Of a DNA stretch of 64,000 nt, positions 12,101 through 27,100 are shown piece by piece. Source of the DNA: Luidia sarsii (Eukaryota > Echinodermata > Asteroidea > Paxillosida > Luidiidae); contig OX465117.1 of the NCBI GenBank assembly GCA_949987565.1, positions 3,142,214 to 3,206,213 on the forward strand, written 5' to 3'. The notes beneath the pieces were generated by a model. The model did not search any database. It saw only the letters and a program-made list of their open reading frames with translations, and was not told the DNA's origin. The stretch's first letter is position 1, and each line of letters opens with the position of its first letter. Both the position numbers and the translations under genes were made by a program.

Positions 12101-15100
12101 CAATCACAATCACAAGACAAAATAAATTAGGAAGTATTCTGCAAAACTGAAATGCAGGGATTTCTTTCTTTAAAAGTATTTTTTCTTGTACAAGTTCATG
12201 TATGAGTATGAGGAGCATTTTTAACAAAATATCTGTCACAAATAATTTGGAAAGAAAAACTCTTTTATATCATATTTATAATTTACAAAACAATCAAATT
12301 TAATCATTTTGTTTGGGGAAAGCAAATTCCAGAAAGAGACAAACATTACTGCAATAATTCTCAAACAGGTCAAGCAGTTTCCAAGCAGCGATTCTCATAA
12401 TTTAACCCAGAAACATTGTCCGTGTCCCACTGGAACCAACCTTCTCCAAATTAACTCCCTGGCAGAGCTGCAAAGCACTTCGTGACACTAATTATGAACA
12501 TGTACCTGCCCTAATGTGTCCGCTGTACTGTAACGGTTTGGGGCAAAGCAAATTGCCCTCTACAGCACTATCAATAATTGTCTGACCTCTGTCAAAGTTA
12601 GGCTGCCTTTACTCATTAGTGGGTCAGTTATTCTGAGAAAGGTCGATGACAACGGTGAAGATTGCAAATTATTTATCCAGTAGAGAGCACTATCAGAATT
12701 TTAAGGTGATTGCAATGTTTAAGTCTGAATGCTGGCTTTAAAAACAGTGCCTGCATAATTCATTTCAATGCAACATAAAATGTTACATAGCTTTATGCTG
12801 CAACCCTTGCAGGATCTTCTGAAAGAGAGATATCCCACTGCAAAATGCAGGCCGGTTGAAAAATCGCTGGTGAGTTGAAATTTAAGTATTGAAGCCTAAC
12901 TGGCTAGTAAGAAAATAGTAAGGGTCAAGATATGACTGCATCTGATCCCACAGGTGACATTTTTGCCTGAATATGCAAATGCACAACCACATCCAATTTC
13001 AATTTGACAAAGTGACGATTGAGGCTTATCTGGCTTAAAATAGCCAGTGAATACGGCCTCATTTCTATTGAGTTTATGTGTTTGAAAATACTTATTTTAT
13101 AATATATTTTATGGTTTTAGGGCTACCAAAATCATTAAGCAGAGGCAAGGAATTCTCATTCATATCCTGGAGCATGATTTCAGAATTCTACTTGATGAAC
13201 CATATGGAAGAGCACAATGTAACTGGGGCACACATGATTTGCTTTCAACTTGTGTGCAGCAATGAACAAATGTACTGTACATGTATGGCCACCAAAGCTG
13301 TCATCATTTCCTGACCTTATTTTGAGGACCTTCCTCACTAAAGACAAAGTCTGAAAATACTAGGATGGATGCAGCCAATTTGTTGGTGTCCATTCCAAAT
13401 TGACCACAATTTGGTATTACTTTTTATAGAAAACAGTCGTACAAATTAGAATTCACTGCAACTATCTCAGAGGTCAAGCTGACAAGCAAGCAGGACTTGA
13501 ATATTGAAATCATCCTCACATTTGTTTTCTCTCAGTCTGAATCAAGCCAAGCAAAGAGCAAACAGTGGCAATCCTGCTAGGAGTGCGAAACCTTATAAAA
13601 AAAACCACTGTTTTATTCATTACTTAGCTTGTACGCATTATTCATGATGTGAATGTGAGCAGTCTCGTGCAGTCCAAATGAAATTGCAATAAAGTATTAA
13701 GAAAGACAGACAAAAAATAAAGCAACTGGTTCATTTCATTCTGTATCACGTACCTAATGAATATGTACAATTTGGACAAATGAAACACAACATGTCACAG
13801 TATTTTAAGATTTTTTTTCCTCGCTTATTTTCAGTCAGTGTAAAAATGAAAACTGATGGTAGGCCCAGAATGGCATTTCAAGGTTTCCTGCTGACCTTAA
13901 TTATGAAGAGGGTGATTGTGTGTGACAATATAACCAGCATTACCCATTTCATGATTAATCATCGATGTCCTTTGTACGTTAAGCAATGGCCATGCAATGC
14001 CCATACAGCATTTCAGCGTGCTGGCCTCTTGCATTGTCAAGGGCAAAAGAACCTTTGTTTACCTCCAATACTGAAAGTGCCACTATTTCCAATGTCACAA
14101 TTAGTCATTATCATCATCAATCACCATCACCATCATCACCATCACCATCACCACCATCACCATCACCACCATCACCATCACCATCACCATCACCATCACC
14201 ACCATCACCATCACCATCACCATCACCATCACCATCACCATCACCATCACCATCACCATCACCATCACCATCACCATCACCATCACCATCACCATCACCA
14301 TCACCATCACCATCACCACCACCACCACCACCACCACCACCATCATCATCATCACCACCACCATCATCATCATCACCATCACCATCACCGTCACCAACAT
14401 CATCACCATCACCATCACCATCACCATCACCATCACCATCACCATCACCATCATCATCATCATCATCATCATCACCATCCTCATCCTCCCCATATTTATC
14501 ACCATATCATCACCATCATCATCATCACCATCATCACCATCATCCTCATCCTGACCATCACCATCATCACATCACCATTTTCATTTCCACCATAACAATC
14601 TCCACACATGAGACTCATCAGATATTCAGCCATCAGATCCCCACCAGAATAAATTCCATGCTTGTACATGTATTTGGCAACAGTCCTTCAGATTCATGCT
14701 CCACTCATCATATGAGGCTCCCACCTTTTCCCTTCTCATTTCCCAGCTGTGTGTATATACAGTATGGTGCTATCCATTTGCATGTAAATTTGTCTCAGAT
14801 GTTGAACCTTGCAGGCAGTTATTGACGATCAAGGGCCCCGTGGATACGAAGGACGTTAATAGTCAGATCAGTCATGTGACCAGGCTGCAGTCACCCAACG
14901 GTCAACAAACTTTACCCCCTCCCCTGGCATTGTTGCTTGAATTACATTCTTTTTGTAGTGACGCTGCACCTGTTATATGTGGCTTTTGAAAAGACGCACA
15001 GGTTGTAGCCACAGTCTATAGTAGTGCTACTGTAGATTTGCTTAAAGTCTTGCTTGACTGCATAAATTATATACAGGACATGAGCATTTGTCATTATTAA

Positions 15101-18100
15101 CGCCCAAAAAATGCATAAACTTGTTTACATAATGGACGATGGTGAAAGTTGCATAAGAGTTTAATATTACAGTCTGTTCATTAATTCAGTTTACATATGG
15201 TGGATTGTGATTGTTTTATTGATGTTGTTGATTCATATATTATTTTTTCTCATAAATAAGAAAGGCCTGATGTTTTGATCCTTGTTAACCTTCCTTAAAA
15301 TCTGCTAATATCAGAACATCAGCCCCTCTTAATTTATGAGTTTTGCATTTTAGTCATTTTAGTCAGTATATAAGCAGCTTTCAACATGTTTGTATAGGAT
15401 ATTCTTTTTTTTCACAGTTGTTCAGCATAATATTAGCTGTGTCCATATCATGAAAATTCCCTGATCACAAATTATCACTTGTAGATTTTCCTTGAAGTCA
15501 TGGGTTCTGTTTCTGAGCAAGGTGTCACGGTTGCTAAGTCATTAGCTGCTCCATGGTTCCGTATATTGATCTTGAAGGAGTCGGTGTTGTTGTCATGGTG
15601 ATTGTATTCCTGTCCAACCACAGATCAATACAGAGGCTGCACAAGCATGAGTGAACAAGTACTGGTACATGAGTCTAAATAGCAGAATATCTCTGCATTG
15701 TTGGAGTTGAAAGTTCAATATTTTCTTCTTCTCTTCGTGGCTCAAGTTTGAAAAATCGGATAACATTTTTCTCCTGGTACATGTTCATGCATTCAACAAT
15801 GCACATAATTCTGTGAAACCATCTCTCTTTCACCAAAAAACGTCTCTTGGAAAAGTTCTTGAGGCAAAATTGGCTGTGCACACAATCATGCACATACACA
15901 TCTCCTCATCAAATAATTATTAAAATAACTTTAAAGGCAAAGGTATTTTGTGTAAATACTTAAAAATGCATCCTCTCTCATAAAAAATGTACCGGTATTG
16001 AAATTGTTCTGGAGGCAAAGTAAAATTTAGAAATTCCTTTCTAAAGGATCAGTAAATGAAGTTTTAGTATGACAAATACAAGTATGATATGATAAACAGC
16101 ATAGTATGATAAATCCATTCTTGTGGTTTCTTACTGCATGAAGTATATTTAAAAAAATCCATTCAAATTGAATTAAGGAGGATTTGGGATGTTCAGTGAA
16201 ACGTAGCACTTTGCAGTCAATTTGAGAGGCAGTCTTGCGTGTTTTGTCACTAGTGTGCTATTTGTTGCAACGTTTATGTGTCATGTGCACGTAGATTTAC
16301 ATGTACGTGTACAGCATTATGCTAGAGAGTGAGAGAGCGACTTCTGTCTGTTCATATTATGCATTGGTCTGTCAATCTTGGCACACATAGGAAAGTACAT
16401 GTACATGTATACTGTACACATGTACATGTACACTGTGTGCTCACGTACTGTACAAGTCTGGACAAGCACACTGTACATGTACATAATACTTACTTAATTG
16501 ATGCATTTACACACATATAATGTTACGCTCACAGTTAGAGGATTTTGTTTTTTCATTTCTTAATGGAAAAAAAGTGTCGTATGAAAAAAAAAACCACAGT
16601 GTTATTACGATTTCAAATCCTGTGCTGTATCTTTGAAGGACCCTCAACATGACCCAACGTTCTTGTAACTTCCCTTCCTGCTTCAAATTCTCACTTCTCA
16701 AATATCATCAGAAAAGCAGGGTCATGCTCCCCCATGATTACGAGTTTTTAACACTTGATACAGCTCTCAATAGGTAACGGTCTGCAGGCCAATATATTGT
16801 TCGCCCTGTAAGAGTCGATATTTGTGAGTGAGGTCTCTGGGCCAGGCCTTGAAAGTTTCCCTTTTTTTAGTGCAAGTAGCCTTCACGTTTTGTGCCTTGA
16901 GTAGAAGCATTAATTATGCAGGGCATGGAGGCCAGTCAGCAGGTCACTGATAGATACGAGGTAAACAGGGCCACAGGAGGCTACATGCAAATATTATACA
17001 TGCACCCTGAAGGAAACTGTGCATGGTGATTATATATCCAATGAGAAACTATTGACTGGTTTTCCAAAATAATAGGCAGACAGAGGCAAATAAAGGTCAA
17101 AGCAAAAGTGACCCGGAAGAGATTTTTTCGAGTAAATCACTTGAGCCATTATTACATGCATTGAAAACTTGTATCACAACAATACAAGATATAATTCGTT
17201 TTTTGCAGGCAACAAGATGTTATCTATCTTGAGAGCAGCTGGAGTTTCAACTGTCTTAAATGTGATTAAGAGATTTGATAACATTGTACCATTTATAATG
17301 GCTAACTTCTTATGCAACAAACAAATAGGTTTTTTTTTCAATAAAAAAAAAGTTGCTCAGTGAATGAAATTGTAAATGAATGAAAATGTAAACTGATTTT
17401 TGACTTGCAAATCTAAAAAGAAAAATGCAAAATTATAGGCCATGATTTGTTCTAGCAGGAATATTGATTCTGCCTTTGGGAAAGTTTGGACCGGAACGTC
17501 AGGCCCTCTAATGTTTGAGACCTACCTTAGTCTGCCTTATTCTACTGCGTTTACAAATAATCCATCTTTTTGGTTAAAATTGATACCCTCACTTCTCCAT
17601 TTGATCTTCCCTACATTACCTTTATAATTTATCCTGTCCGTACCGCTTGCCTTTCCTTTTGCTCTCACCTCAGGCTTTTCCCAAGCTTCCATCCTTTGTC
17701 TATCATCTGTCACCTGCTTCGTATTGCCTTATTTGATATCATATTTCATTTTTACTCTCTCCCTTCCCTTCCGTTTTTATCCTTGACATTTGACCTTTAT
17801 CAAGTGTTTTGATAAATTAAAGTATACATACATTTCTGTTCCTTCTAGTCAGGAGAGTAATGTACAACATTTATGTATCACTTTACATTCCACTCAAGAT
17901 GATAAAATCAGACAGATAGATTTGATTGAAATGAATCACTTGAAAGTTATAATGTTATTCTTCAAATGGAAAAAAACCCTGAAAACTCTGAAAATTCTAA
18001 AAATGTGGAAATCATTAAGCAACTTTGTGCAAGCAGTAAACAGTTAGTGTAATTTGGCTTTGTTTAACAAAAGTAGCCGAAACATGTTGCAAACTGCTTA

Positions 18101-21100
18101 CTGATAACCAAAAAATAAGAAAATCTCAACAATTAAGAGGGCTTGTTTGTTTTAGTCCTCCCAGGACCATTCTCAGAGGCAGCCTTAAAGGAAGGTCTTG
18201 GAGAGATCCAAATATCGCATTGATTGTTGAACAGTGTATTTATCAAGATAGGATATTTGACAACCAGATGTCGGTTCTCTGATTAGAAAATCACTCTCTC
18301 TTGTCTGGTGCTCAGATGCTTTGCCATTTGCACTATTCATGGGAAGGGTGTCTGCATGCATATCACAGTTTTCAACCCGCACACACAAACACATACATAT
18401 ATAAATCCCTCGCTTTTCATTATATCAGCCTGAGACCCAATTTTCTGCCCGTTCTATTTGTACTTCCTGCACGGCAAATTACACACGCACGGCATGATCA
18501 CCAATAGCCTTTGCTTGTTTGTTTGCTCGCTGGTAATTCAGTGATGATTCCTCTTAGCTGATTTCTCCGAGCGGAAAAATACCCAAGCAATGCATATGGC
18601 ATTAATATTTCAGCTGGGATCAGATGCTCAAGTGAATTACCAAAGCGCTATGGTATAATATGTCTTGATCTTATGCCTTACTGTTAATAGAGGCCTCCAC
18701 TTATAAGCCCCTACACAACATTGGTCGAGGTAAAAAAAACAGCATCCATACGATGTCTGATCCAACATATGCATGAAATAGCGCACCTGTGAAAATTTCA
18801 GCTCAATCCGCTAACCAAGTCTCGAGAAAATCGTGAAAACCGCTTCATTTGTTTCGCGAAAATGCAGCATTCAATGCCGTACTGTTCCGAAAAATAGTTT
18901 AGATCTCGGTGAGATGTTAACTATTTATTTTACTCATTTCTCCCAAAATACAACATTTTAGGCAGAAATATTTCAGAGAGAGGTTTCTACTATAACCATC
19001 TTCAAACTGTATAAGTTTCATGTAAATCTGTGAACATTTCTGTTTTTCGATCTTACCAATGTTGTGTAGGGGCTTTAGGTGCAAACCAGGTAGCCATATT
19101 TGTATGAATATGCATATGCATGACCTTTGACCTTGAATAGTCATTGCCTTGTTGAGGTATTGGTCTTCGGAGAGTAATGCGCATGCAGCTTATTATGTAA
19201 GCATGTCATGCAAACAAAAGGTAGCTAAAGCATTAGCTAAAACAATAGAACCGACAATAAAACTGATCACAGATTAAACTTTATTTTGTGCTGAGTTAGA
19301 GCAGTACCGGTACATTTCTCCCCAGCCTATTTATTAAGTTTTGCCAGATTGCCCTCTACATGTATAACCACACCTCATTTCAGTTCCTTGCCAACAAAAT
19401 TAACCTGATAGACCTGTAGTGCACAGATGATCCTGTACAATGTCCAAAGCTTTAAAGAAAAATGGGAAGAGAGAGAGAGAGGGATAAATCTGTTGCTATG
19501 GTAACTATCATCCTTGATTTCAGACCTTGATGCGGAGGAGGCAGGTTGGATGATTGGACCTCTCAGGAAGACAGACAGTCGTGCGTGTGAGGCGCACAAA
19601 TTGTCCCACCTGCCAACCAGACAGGCAGTCCACCTAGAATTCAGCAATATCACGTATACCGTCAAAGAGGGCAGTCTGTGCTCACGCAAAAAAGGTAAAC
19701 TTCCCCCAGTCCGTACAGTTGTTTGGGCTTTTTTAAACCAGCATCCTGTAGTCTTAGATCTGGAGGGTTTTCCTAAGGATCCTAGTTTCTTATTTTCCTA
19801 GACTGCTTTCTGGAGTGATTTATCTTTATGATGATCCCAAATCAAGTAGGGAAATAAATTTGGACGAGGTTCTGCAATTTCATTTTTTGTTGTTGTGTGT
19901 TTTCAAAGGTTGAACTTCATTTGATTTTCATGTCAGCATCTTGTTTTGTTTCTTTGTCTGCTTATAGGCAACAAGACCATCTTGAAAGGTCTCTCTGGAC
20001 AGTTCCTGCCGGGGGAGTTGATTGCAATTATTGGTCCCTCTGGGGCAGGAAAATCCTCCTTCATGAATGCTCTAGCTGGCTACAAGTAAGGCAGTCCTAA
20101 AATCTTCTGAAATTAGAGCTTTTCTTTCTGCCTTTAAGAAATGTCCTGCTTGGATCGAAATGCCAGGACATCAAAATTTGTTAAAATTGTTTTGATCAAT
20201 TAGTTGATTAGTTAACTGACAAATAAATGGTCCTGTGCACAGCAAAAATCAAACATAAGCCACCAGTTGCCATACCACAACTTGCCACAATACACACCAC
20301 ATTTATGAAAATAAATACTTATTAAAAGCTGATTTGAATTATTTTATCCATTTTGGGAAGCACAGGAAATACATGGGCAGGTAGAGATTTACATTTTTGA
20401 GGTTGAAGTCAGTTTGCAACCATTTTTGTATCACATCACTTCATATCTTTAGAAAAATTCATTAAAACATTTATAAAACAAAGCAATAAAATAAGTAAGC
20501 AATGCAGGACAGCATTGGGTCTGTAACCTGGGTGTCTCTTGCAAACTTTTCCCCAAAGCAAAAAGGCTTAGACAAGTCAGTGAGACTTAGCCAGTCAGTT
20601 TTCCTTCCCTGTTTGTCCAAAAATATCCAGGTTAACAACAACATTTTGTTTGAATCCGAATAAAAATGGGCATGTGATATCTCACTTGCTTCTAACTTGT
20701 GTTCCATCCCAGCAGATATAGTTGACTAAGAAGGCTGCCATTCTACATGTAAGGGCTGCATAGCTCAGATGGTGCTTGTGTGCTGGTATATAGCCACAAG
20801 TCTTGGTTAGTTCAAGCCCCGGTCCAATCAGATTTTCTTTACTATGTTCTCAAAGGCTTGATTAAACGGAAAATATATTGATTAGAAGAATCCATCTAGA
20901 AACAAAATATCATGCCTTGAGATTTGATCATTTGAGCAATTTCCGACTTGTACAGTAAGTTGATTAAATTAATCTTGAAAAGTCTTGCTTTGACATGGAA
21001 GGTCTAAGAGTTTAAAAATAGAAATTCTCAGCACTTTTTTTCATCTGCCAAACCAAATAAACTGGTCATCACAACCAATTCGTACCTCACAGGACATGTT

Positions 21101-24100
21101 GGCTAGTACCCCTCCCATTGGCTGTGTTAGGTGATATACCTCAGCTAATCAGTGGAATTGAGTTGCATATAATGAGGGTCAATGATATTGACTACTGGCT
21201 GTTGACGTCAGCCAAGCTGCCCCCACTCTCCTTCCATTCACAAATGAGCTGTGTACTTACAGCATAGGAGACATGTTATTGGACTGCTTGTTAATATGGG
21301 GCATGTATTTGTATAGCCCTACATGTATATCCATGCATTTCATTCCAAAAGGGGGCAATTTGGTGGCACTATTAAAGTGCACTTGGTTCAACTTCACTGA
21401 TCAATGTTTCATTTTGCAAAGATTGTAACCCGACTCAAGAAAAATATGATTCGGGATATTCCTGATTTTCTGCATTATTTTGTGCATTTTTAATTATATC
21501 TTTGTCCAAAAACATACTGAGGATCTGACAACGGCTTTCTTCTAATAAGATATAATATAAATATGGTGTGAACTGCTTACTGAGATGAATGACAAAACTG
21601 GTACAAATCTCAAAAAGAAAAAGGCTGGCATTTTGATCCAGGCAGGATATTTTTCAAAGGCAGAATCGGTAGCTAACTTTCAAATGTCATCTGAGATCTG
21701 TGGTTGGTTTTATAATCATCTGTCTCACCCTAGATAATGAACATGGCTCTGGATAGAGCTGGTAACTCAGTGGTAAGTCAACACTTAAGGTGGGCAGAGC
21801 ACACAATACCTAATGTTGAGTTACTGGTTCTTCTCACAACCACACTAACTCGTAAAGAAGGGATATGTACACAGTGTCACCATAATCATTGTACAGCACG
21901 AACCAAAATGCAAAACCTTCCAATCTTATTTGCTTTTCTCTCTGTCTCTCCTCGTAGAACACACTCAATGAAAGGAACGCTTCTCGTCAATGGGCAGACA
22001 CGGAACCTGCGACAATTCCGCAAGATGTCTTGCTACATTATGCAGGACTGCCACCTCCTGCCGCATCTCAGTGTCATGGAAGCCATGATGGTCTCAGCTA
22101 ACCTCAAGCTCCCTGACAGAATTGGGCGAGGTGCACGCAAAATTGTTGTAAGTGACACAAGCAGTCACACAAATCAATGAATTGATTGTGGATTGCAGTG
22201 TGGCTTCAATGCCATTTGTTAATTGGAAAAGAAAAGAATTTAAGTGGGACTCCCATTATTTCATTGGATACAATAAGGATGTCTCCGTTTTAGAAAACTG
22301 GGTTAAGATTGGGTAGTGTCCAAAATATTTTGTTCCTCAAATACTGTTCGCAAACTGGACAAGACTGGCCGGTGCAGATCCGCATAGCATTCCTGCCAAT
22401 AAATGTGAATTTTTAGAAAAGTTGTACTAAAAGTTGAACCCAAATTGTGATTCAAATCCCATTAATAGTCACGTTTATTGTGTCCACATACACTGAAAGA
22501 GTGGTGTTTAAATCACGATTCAAATTGCGATCCAAATAATCACGCTTTTTAGGACATGAGCTCTCACGTACAGCAGGGATTCAGAGTTGCATCCATCACA
22601 TCTCACTACACAAAGCACTTTATAAGCCCACTCCCTCGCTACATACATAGCATAGGGGTTCTAAACCATCAATAAGTACAACAGTTCTCAGATCCACGTA
22701 AACTAAACACAAAACAGGCTAAAACTATACATGATTGCTACATTCGCCACATTAGTGGTGACTACGTCATGGCACCCAAAGTGCTCTCTCAGTGCACACA
22801 GTGGCACTGTGTGGTTGACTGTTGATGCAACAACATTGACTAGACTGAATTCTCTTGGAAGAGATTTGAGATGAAGTGTCCCATATCGATGTCAGTAAAT
22901 AGGGTGTGTCACCTCTCCTAATCATCAAAAAGGGTAACATGGAGGTTGCACTTTTACATGTAGGTCATGGATTTAGATGTGGCAGGTGTCTTCAGTTTGG
23001 TGCATTCAACCATGAAAACTCTTAAAGCCCCTACACAACATTGGTAATATCGAAAAATGGAAATGTTCACAGATATTATTAAACTTATACAGTTTGAAGA
23101 TGATTATAGTAGAAGCCTCGCACTGAAATATTTCTGTGTAAAATGTTAAATTTTTGGAGAAAAGAGTAAAAGAAATCGTTCACTTCTCACTGATATCTAA
23201 ACGTTTCTTTTGAGCAATTTGTTGAATGCTGCATTTTCGCGAAACAATTGAAGCGGTTTTTCACTATTTTCGGTTGGCGGAATGAGCTGAAATGTTCACA
23301 GGTGTGCTATTTCATGCATTGTTGGATCAAACTACGTATGGATGCTATTCTTTGACCTTGACCAATGTTGTGTTATCCCTTTAAGTTGAAGGTACATGTA
23401 CTATATGGTAGCTGCAATGAAACTTTGACAAAATGAAATATTCAGTGGTCATGCTTAGGCCACATTCAATATTGACGAACAAATCTTCAGAAGTTTGCAA
23501 GATTGAACAGAATGCATTTTCAAACATTTTAGAGCTTTGCAATGCTGGTGATTTTAGTCAGTTTGCACCATCTTCCCATTACATTAAAAATGCATTTTTC
23601 ATTGACATACTTCCTTGTGTGAGCAGTCATCAGATCATGGCATTATTGTTTTGGGTAGGATTTGGTATATCCATCTCCATAATCTATCACCACAGCAGTC
23701 ACAGCCTGAATAAAGCTATGCTGAAACAGATGGACCATTCAATTCCTGATTATAAGGCCTTCTGAAATCACAATGCACATGCACACTGCAGTCTAATGTG
23801 ACTAAATGTTGACACAATGACTCAATCTCTTTTTGTTAATGAATTGTGTCTATCGCACTGACCTTGTAAAGGCATACAGTACATGTATTGTAACTACTAG
23901 AGTGGAATTCAAATATGTACAGGTTAGAAATAACAGGTAACAGGAATTTCTTTTACAACCCTGCACAAGAACCCAGAGCATGTACAGAATTGCCCAGGGT
24001 CCACCACTGGTTTGCATAGGTTTGAATTGATATCAGCTGATTGATTGAAATAGCCAAGAGTCTGATGGACTTGGATTGAAGGTCAGGACAGCACTGTACC

Positions 24101-27100
24101 ACATGATGAGCTAGTCTTCCCAAATAGTCAACTATCTTTGCTGGGGTGGAGGCGCCAGTCAGAAGCATTTCAAACTGTCATATATCTCCAGAAATGACAC
24201 CCCCATTTTCATTCAGATGCAAAACAGCAATTAGTAGTTAACCCAGCAACAAAAGTTTGGAGATCATACAAATTGGATGCAGCTCTTTTCTTCGAACAAA
24301 CAATATTGTGTGATTTTTTTAATAAATTAATTTTTTTGTTGGTTCACTTTTCCCCTTTTTTAATCACAAAATGCTCATACAACCATTTCATTGTGAACAA
24401 ATACCATTCCTCACAATATTAATTCACCAAATTCATTCACCACAACTTTGAACAAAAGATCAAAATCATTTGTTTCCATGGCAATCACTATCAAAACTCT
24501 TGAAAAATAATCCTTGGAAACTTTGAATTGTGCCACTCAGACCTGGGACAGAACCACAGGGTTTATTGTGAAGCCAGAAAGGATAAGCAAAACACAGCAG
24601 GTAAGAAATGAATGGGAAGACAGCCAATCAGAACTGACATTACAAAACTTCTAACCAATCAGAGCCTAGCTCACAAGTTGTACTCATCCTGTCAACCAAT
24701 CAAAGTTCAGTTCAACTTTTTTGTCATATGTACTATACAATTAACAGAACTGACAAACAAAACTCATCCAATCGGAGAGTTTTTGAAAAATAATGTTCAG
24801 CCAATCAACAAATGACATTTATACCATATACATGTACATGCTATCTTATGATGATCTTTATACTCTTACCAGCACAAATTACCAGAGACCAAAATCCTAG
24901 TCTGTCACATCACAATAAAATATTGCTATTGATAGCAGATTATTCTTTGCTTGTTGTGAACAGATTCTTTGGACTTTCACAAATCCAATGAGAAATGTTA
25001 TAATAAACAAGAAACGACCCAAATAGATTCCATGCTGTTGGACCCTGTAATATACAGATCTTCAAAGTCCAACATTTTTTTGAGGTATATTCCATACTGA
25101 AATTTGAATTCTGCCCGAGCTGCCTGCATTTTTTCAAGCAGGCAAATCGGGCAAAGCACTGGCCATGCAGTGCTAATTATCAAGTAAAGCAAACCTCATT
25201 TAATCATGTCAGGCACTTTAACTCTAAAACCTTTTGAAAACTGTTTCAAAGTCGTGCTTGCTCATTAAGTAAAATATGAGAAAAGTAATAAAATTCATTC
25301 ACTAAAAATTGGAGTGAATGTTTTTGATGGAATTCTGATTTGTCAAATTGCTTCTTTCCAAGGTGGAGGAAATTCTCAGTCTACTTGGTTTGATGGAGAG
25401 TGCCAATACCAGAACCTGTAAGCTATCAGGTGGCCAAGTCAAACGCCTTGCCATTGCCTTGGAACTAGTCAACAACCCACCAGTGCTTTTCTTTGATGAA
25501 CCCACAAGGTAAAAATGAAACATTTAAAAGATACATCTTGATAATGATGGTGTTCTCCCATACAGTGATGCTGCCAGTCGACCCGTGGGACAAAAAATGT
25601 GTCAACAAATCTGAGACCACTTGTTGTGTCAATTCTTTGCTATATTGCATACTGGGTAGTTTTTGAACCAGAAGCCAATTTCCTAGAGCCACTCCAATTC
25701 CTAAATTTGCTTCAGCATGAAAAGCCCTGCTTAAAACGCCAGGTTGCCAGCTAAAGTTTCACTTGTATTTTATGCAAAGACCTAAACATTCAATTCAAGT
25801 CAAACGCAATAAGCATCACATGAAATATCTTGTCCTAACTGATCACATTGAATGTTCATGTTTAGCAGCTGTAGGATTTTAGGCCCTGTATTGGTATTAT
25901 AGCAAACCATATCCAGGTGCTCTTGAGTTTTTGAGACAAGGAATGCTTTGCAACTTGTCTTGGTTGTAGCAATAGCATGCTTCCATGCCTCTTTGGGACT
26001 GTGTCATTGATGATTTTGGTAAATCAGTGCACCTCGTAATTGTGTGACAATAATATCATGGTGGTTAAGAGCAGCTGGATTGGGTTAGGAAGATCTAAGG
26101 TGCTCCTCTGGTCATAAGTACGCAGACTACATCATACTTGTATAACTGCAGGCTTTTGTTCTTTCTGTTTCCAGTGGTCTTGATAGTTCCTCCAGTTTTC
26201 AGTGTCTGTCCCTCTTAAAGTCCCTGGCCCGAGGTGGCCGAACAGTCATCTGTACTATACACCAGCCTAGTGCAAGGCTGTTTGAAATGTTTGACCAGGT
26301 ACAGTAAAATGACTTCTCATACACATAAATTTCATGCAAGCTTTGTATGAACAATATGATTAATGATGGAATGATAGCAATCGTAGTAATTTAGTGCTGC
26401 TGTCCATTGTCTATGGTTTGAGTACGCTGTACATGTTATGATTATTTTGTTGTAATTGATTTCAGGACTCGTTCCAGCAAATCTAATCATAGGTCCTACC
26501 TTAATGCCATGGGTCAGATCATATAATGCAGACTAATACTCAGAACTCAGCCTCACACTCGAGTCCCCACTCTTCATGACAAGGCACAATTGCAAATGAC
26601 TCAACTTGCATGACTTGTGACTCATTGAAAACCTTTTTTCTAATCTGAAAGTCATTTAGACTCAGAGGGCATGACATTCCAATCCCTGCAGGATCTTTGC
26701 CAAAGGGAAAATCATAAAACACTTTCTCAGGGACCAAATGAGCTCAAAATGAAAGCCCTATACACTATGAATATCTAAACCGTGAAAATGGGGTGAAAAT
26801 GTCATTTAGCCATGAAAAGAAAATTCACCGTGTTTTCACCCCTATTTCATGGCACACATGAGTTATTGCCAAGTCATTTTCAATGTGTTTTCACCAGTGG
26901 TCTCCAAGGCCACATTCCTGGTGGTAAATGTCTAGAGGCAATTTATAAATATCTGGGAGTGATAGTTACAAGGACATCATACAGTACCTCTATGGGGGCT
27001 GGTGGTTCCTACTGGTAATTGAATTAGCCATCCCTCAAGGCTGGAGCTTGCCACCATAGATATTCATGTTTTTTTTACGGTCTTTTTAGTGACCTGGAGA

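Larger units (their letters stand above)
9136..19523 (+). other. ABCG intron 1 (10.4 kb), repeat-rich
   Basis: Apart from the 26-bp minisatellite (10590-11960) and the CAC/CAT run (14110-14560), I see no supported exon. Small copies of the dispersed GCCTGACGTTTCGATCCTAG family occur near 9346-9390 (minus), 15264-15325 and 17470-17512 (minus). A stretch at 16270-16490 is rich in GTACATGTAC palindromes. One MITE lies at 18706-19074. Any regulatory elements are not visible from sequence alone. Confidence 0.6.

Noticed and set aside
13780..14595. Polyhistidine protein
   Set aside because: Encoded only by the CAC/CAT microsatellite inside ABCG intron 1.
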